This document shows, piece after piece, positions 13,085-14,576 of a stretch of 14,576 nt of DNA. The stretch is from assembly GCA_031283025.1 (NCBI GenBank), contig JAITCP010000118.1:1-14576 (forward strand). Direction: 5' to 3'. This stretch comes from Spirochaetaceae bacterium (GTDB lineage Bacteria; Spirochaetota; Spirochaetia; Treponematales; Breznakiellaceae). Position numbers and translations under genes: made by a program. The notes under the pieces are model-generated. The model was not told the origin of the DNA. It worked only from the letters and a program-made list of their open reading frames with translations, and did not search any database. Each line of letters opens with the position of its first letter. Position 1 is the first letter of the stretch.

Positions 13085-14137
13085 ATGGTCATTAAAGCCG
13101 CTATTGTGGGCTTGGGCCGCATTGCCAGCCTGCTGGAAGATGACGCCTTAAGGGAAAAGCCCTGTACCCACGCGGGGGCAATTACTGTAACCCCCGGCCT
13201 TTCTCTTTGCGCCGGTGCCGATATTGACGGGGAGCGGCGGCGGCTTTTTGCGGAAAAGTGGAAAGTCCCGGTTTATGACGATGCCGAAGCGATGGTTAGG
13301 CAGGAACGCCCCCATATCCTCCACATTGCCACCCACCCTGATTCCCACTGGCGTTACTGTTCCCTGGCGGCGCATTACGGCGTTTCCGTGGCAGTCTGTG
13401 AAAAACCCCTGGCCGATACCCTGGGAGAGGCAAAGAAAATCGCCGCCCTCCATGAATCGGGAAAAATTACCGTTATTACCAACCACGAACGCCGTTATGC
13501 CGCCGATTATGCCCAGGCCAGGGTTATCCTTGCCGGGGGAAACAGGCTTGGCCCCTTAACGGGGGTAAGGGGAAAACTCTATGTGGGAAAAACCCGCCGG
13601 CTTCTGGACCTTCTTTGGCATGATGGCACCCACTTGGCCGATGCGGCCATGTTCTTGACCGGAGCGGTACTGAAACACCGCAAAACCATTGCCGAAAACC
13701 GATACAAAGCCGGCGGCGGGCTTATGAGCGGCGGACTAAAGGCCCGCAGCGGTACGGCATACCTTTTTGGACGGCTGGATAACCCTTCGGTTCCCGCCGT
13801 AAACCCCCTCCCCTTTCTTCTGGAGCTGGGAGCGGGCCGGGATCACCTTACTTTTGAACTGGAATTTTCCTGTGAACGGGGAAAACTGGTCATAGGGAAC
13901 GGAATCTATGAAGTATGGGAAAGCAGGGAAAGCCCCTATGCGGAAGGGTTCAGGTCACTTGTAAAATGCGATGCCGGCTTTACCGGGCCTACCGGCTATT
14001 TTAGCAATATGGCCGCCAACGCTCTTGTCTGCGCCCAACAACGGCTTAACGGGAGCAGCGCGGACCCCGCCGTTTCCACCGCCGCAGACGGCCTGCGGGT
14101 TATCCGCTACCTCCGCTCGGTTAAGGCCTGGAGATAA
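13085..14137 (+). CDS. Gfo/Idh/MocA-family oxidoreductase
   Basis: A 350-residue NAD(P)-dependent oxidoreductase. The N-terminal Rossmann fold has AAIVGLGRIA (residues 5-14) as the nucleotide-binding loop, HILHIATHPDSHW (77-89) and the family's hallmark EKP motif in VCEKPLAD (104-111). The C-terminal catalytic half includes NHERRY (133-138) and WHDGTHLADAAMF (178-190), where the family usually has its active-site histidine. Most family members act on sugars or inositols; the substrate cannot be told here. AAGGG lies about nine bases before the ATG. It follows the ComFB gene by 82 bp with a hairpin between and may be partly independent. Codon use is GC-rich like the MoxR operon. Confidence 0.92.
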   Translation: MVIKAAIVGLGRIASLLEDDALREKPCTHAGAITVTPGLSLCAGADIDGERRRLFAEKWKVPVYDDAEAMVRQERPHILHIATHPDSHWRYCSLAAHYGVSVAVCEKPLADTLGEAKKIAALHESGKITVITNHERRYAADYAQARVILAGGNRLGPLTGVRGKLYVGKTRRLLDLLWHDGTHLADAAMFLTGAVLKHRKTIAENRYKAGGGLMSGGLKARSGTAYLFGRLDNPSVPAVNPLPFLLELGAGRDHLTFELEFSCERGKLVIGNGIYEVWESRESPYAEGFRSLVKCDAGFTGPTGYFSNMAANALVCAQQRLNGSSADPAVSTAADGLRVIRYLRSVKAWR

Positions 14138-14202
14138 ACTTTACTCCCGAATTGCACACGGAGATTGCCAATGGGGTGATTTTGTGTGGAAATTCTTGAA
14201 GA

Positions 14203-14261
14203 CTATGCCTTTCGGCATAGGGAATTTCCCCTTCTTTTTGCAAATTATGCCTTTTGGCATA
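14203..14261. repeat. pair of similar hairpins in the intergenic gap
   Basis: CTATGCC-TTTC-GGCATAG (14203-14220) and TATGCC-TTTT-GGCATA (14246-14261) are near-copies, with GGGAATTTCCC between them. T-rich stretches follow (TTCTTTTTG, and ATTTTTT after the second), so either could be a terminator of the oxidoreductase gene. The rest of the 14138-14383 gap is AT-rich with no other clear signal. Confidence 0.5.
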
Positions 14262-14383
14262 TATGAATATTTTTTGGAATACGGTAAAATAAAGAGAAAT
14301 TGTGAAATTTTTAGCAAAATTCTTGAAAAAAAAGTAACAAATACTTGCTTAAAGATGTTTTTCTTTGATAGGGTATGGAAATT

Positions 14384-14576
<193 letters not shown>

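Overview
The window looks like chromosomal DNA of a spirochaete, most likely a Treponema. This rests on protein character: signal peptides with relaxed lipoboxes, two OmpA-like peptidoglycan-binding domains that read GHAN where most bacteria have GHTD, a PilZ protein of the spirochaete DUF1577-like type, and many small palindromic repeats between genes. The species assignment is an inference; no rRNA is present.

Region 1 (1-2910, + strand) is a tightly coupled operon: the 3' part of a MoxR-family AAA+ ATPase, a DUF58 protein, and a multi-pass membrane protein (possibly YesL/DUF624-like). Start and stop codons overlap at both junctions. MoxR and DUF58 proteins usually act together in assembly or metal loading of von Willebrand factor A (VWA) proteins at the envelope.

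Region 2 (2911-3598) holds a tRNA-Pro(UGG) gene with its own promoter. It is followed by about 570 bp without a convincing gene. That stretch contains a palindromic element (one whole and one half copy) whose ends copy the tRNA T-arm in direct and inverted orientation, and a separate 109-bp element with terminal inverted repeats.

Region 3 (3599-8291, + strand) encodes envelope proteins: a secreted VWA protein with a nine-C tract in a metal-site loop, an OmpA-family protein, a lipoprotein with two kinds of spacer repeat ahead of an OmpA domain, and an unknown lipoprotein. A four-arm palindromic element lies between the VWA and ompA-like genes.

Region 4 (8327-10953, - strand) is read toward the left: a secreted protein with a long acidic low-complexity stretch, a PilZ protein, and a small TPR-like lipoprotein.

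Region 5 (11019-14137, + strand) is divergent from region 4: an HD-domain phosphohydrolase, a ComFB-domain protein with an unrecognised C-terminal half, and a Gfo/Idh/MocA oxidoreductase. The two divergent lead genes have back-to-back promoters whose predicted start points fall at or next to the start codons, with no Shine-Dalgarno sequence, so both may be leaderless. PilZ and ComFB are both cyclic-dinucleotide receptor families, so this locus may respond to c-di-GMP.

Region 6 (14138-14576) has two similar hairpins and then a short open frame that runs into at least sixteen perfect copies of the 7-bp unit GTTCTCC, reaching the window edge. If it is coding, this is a candidate phase-variable gene.
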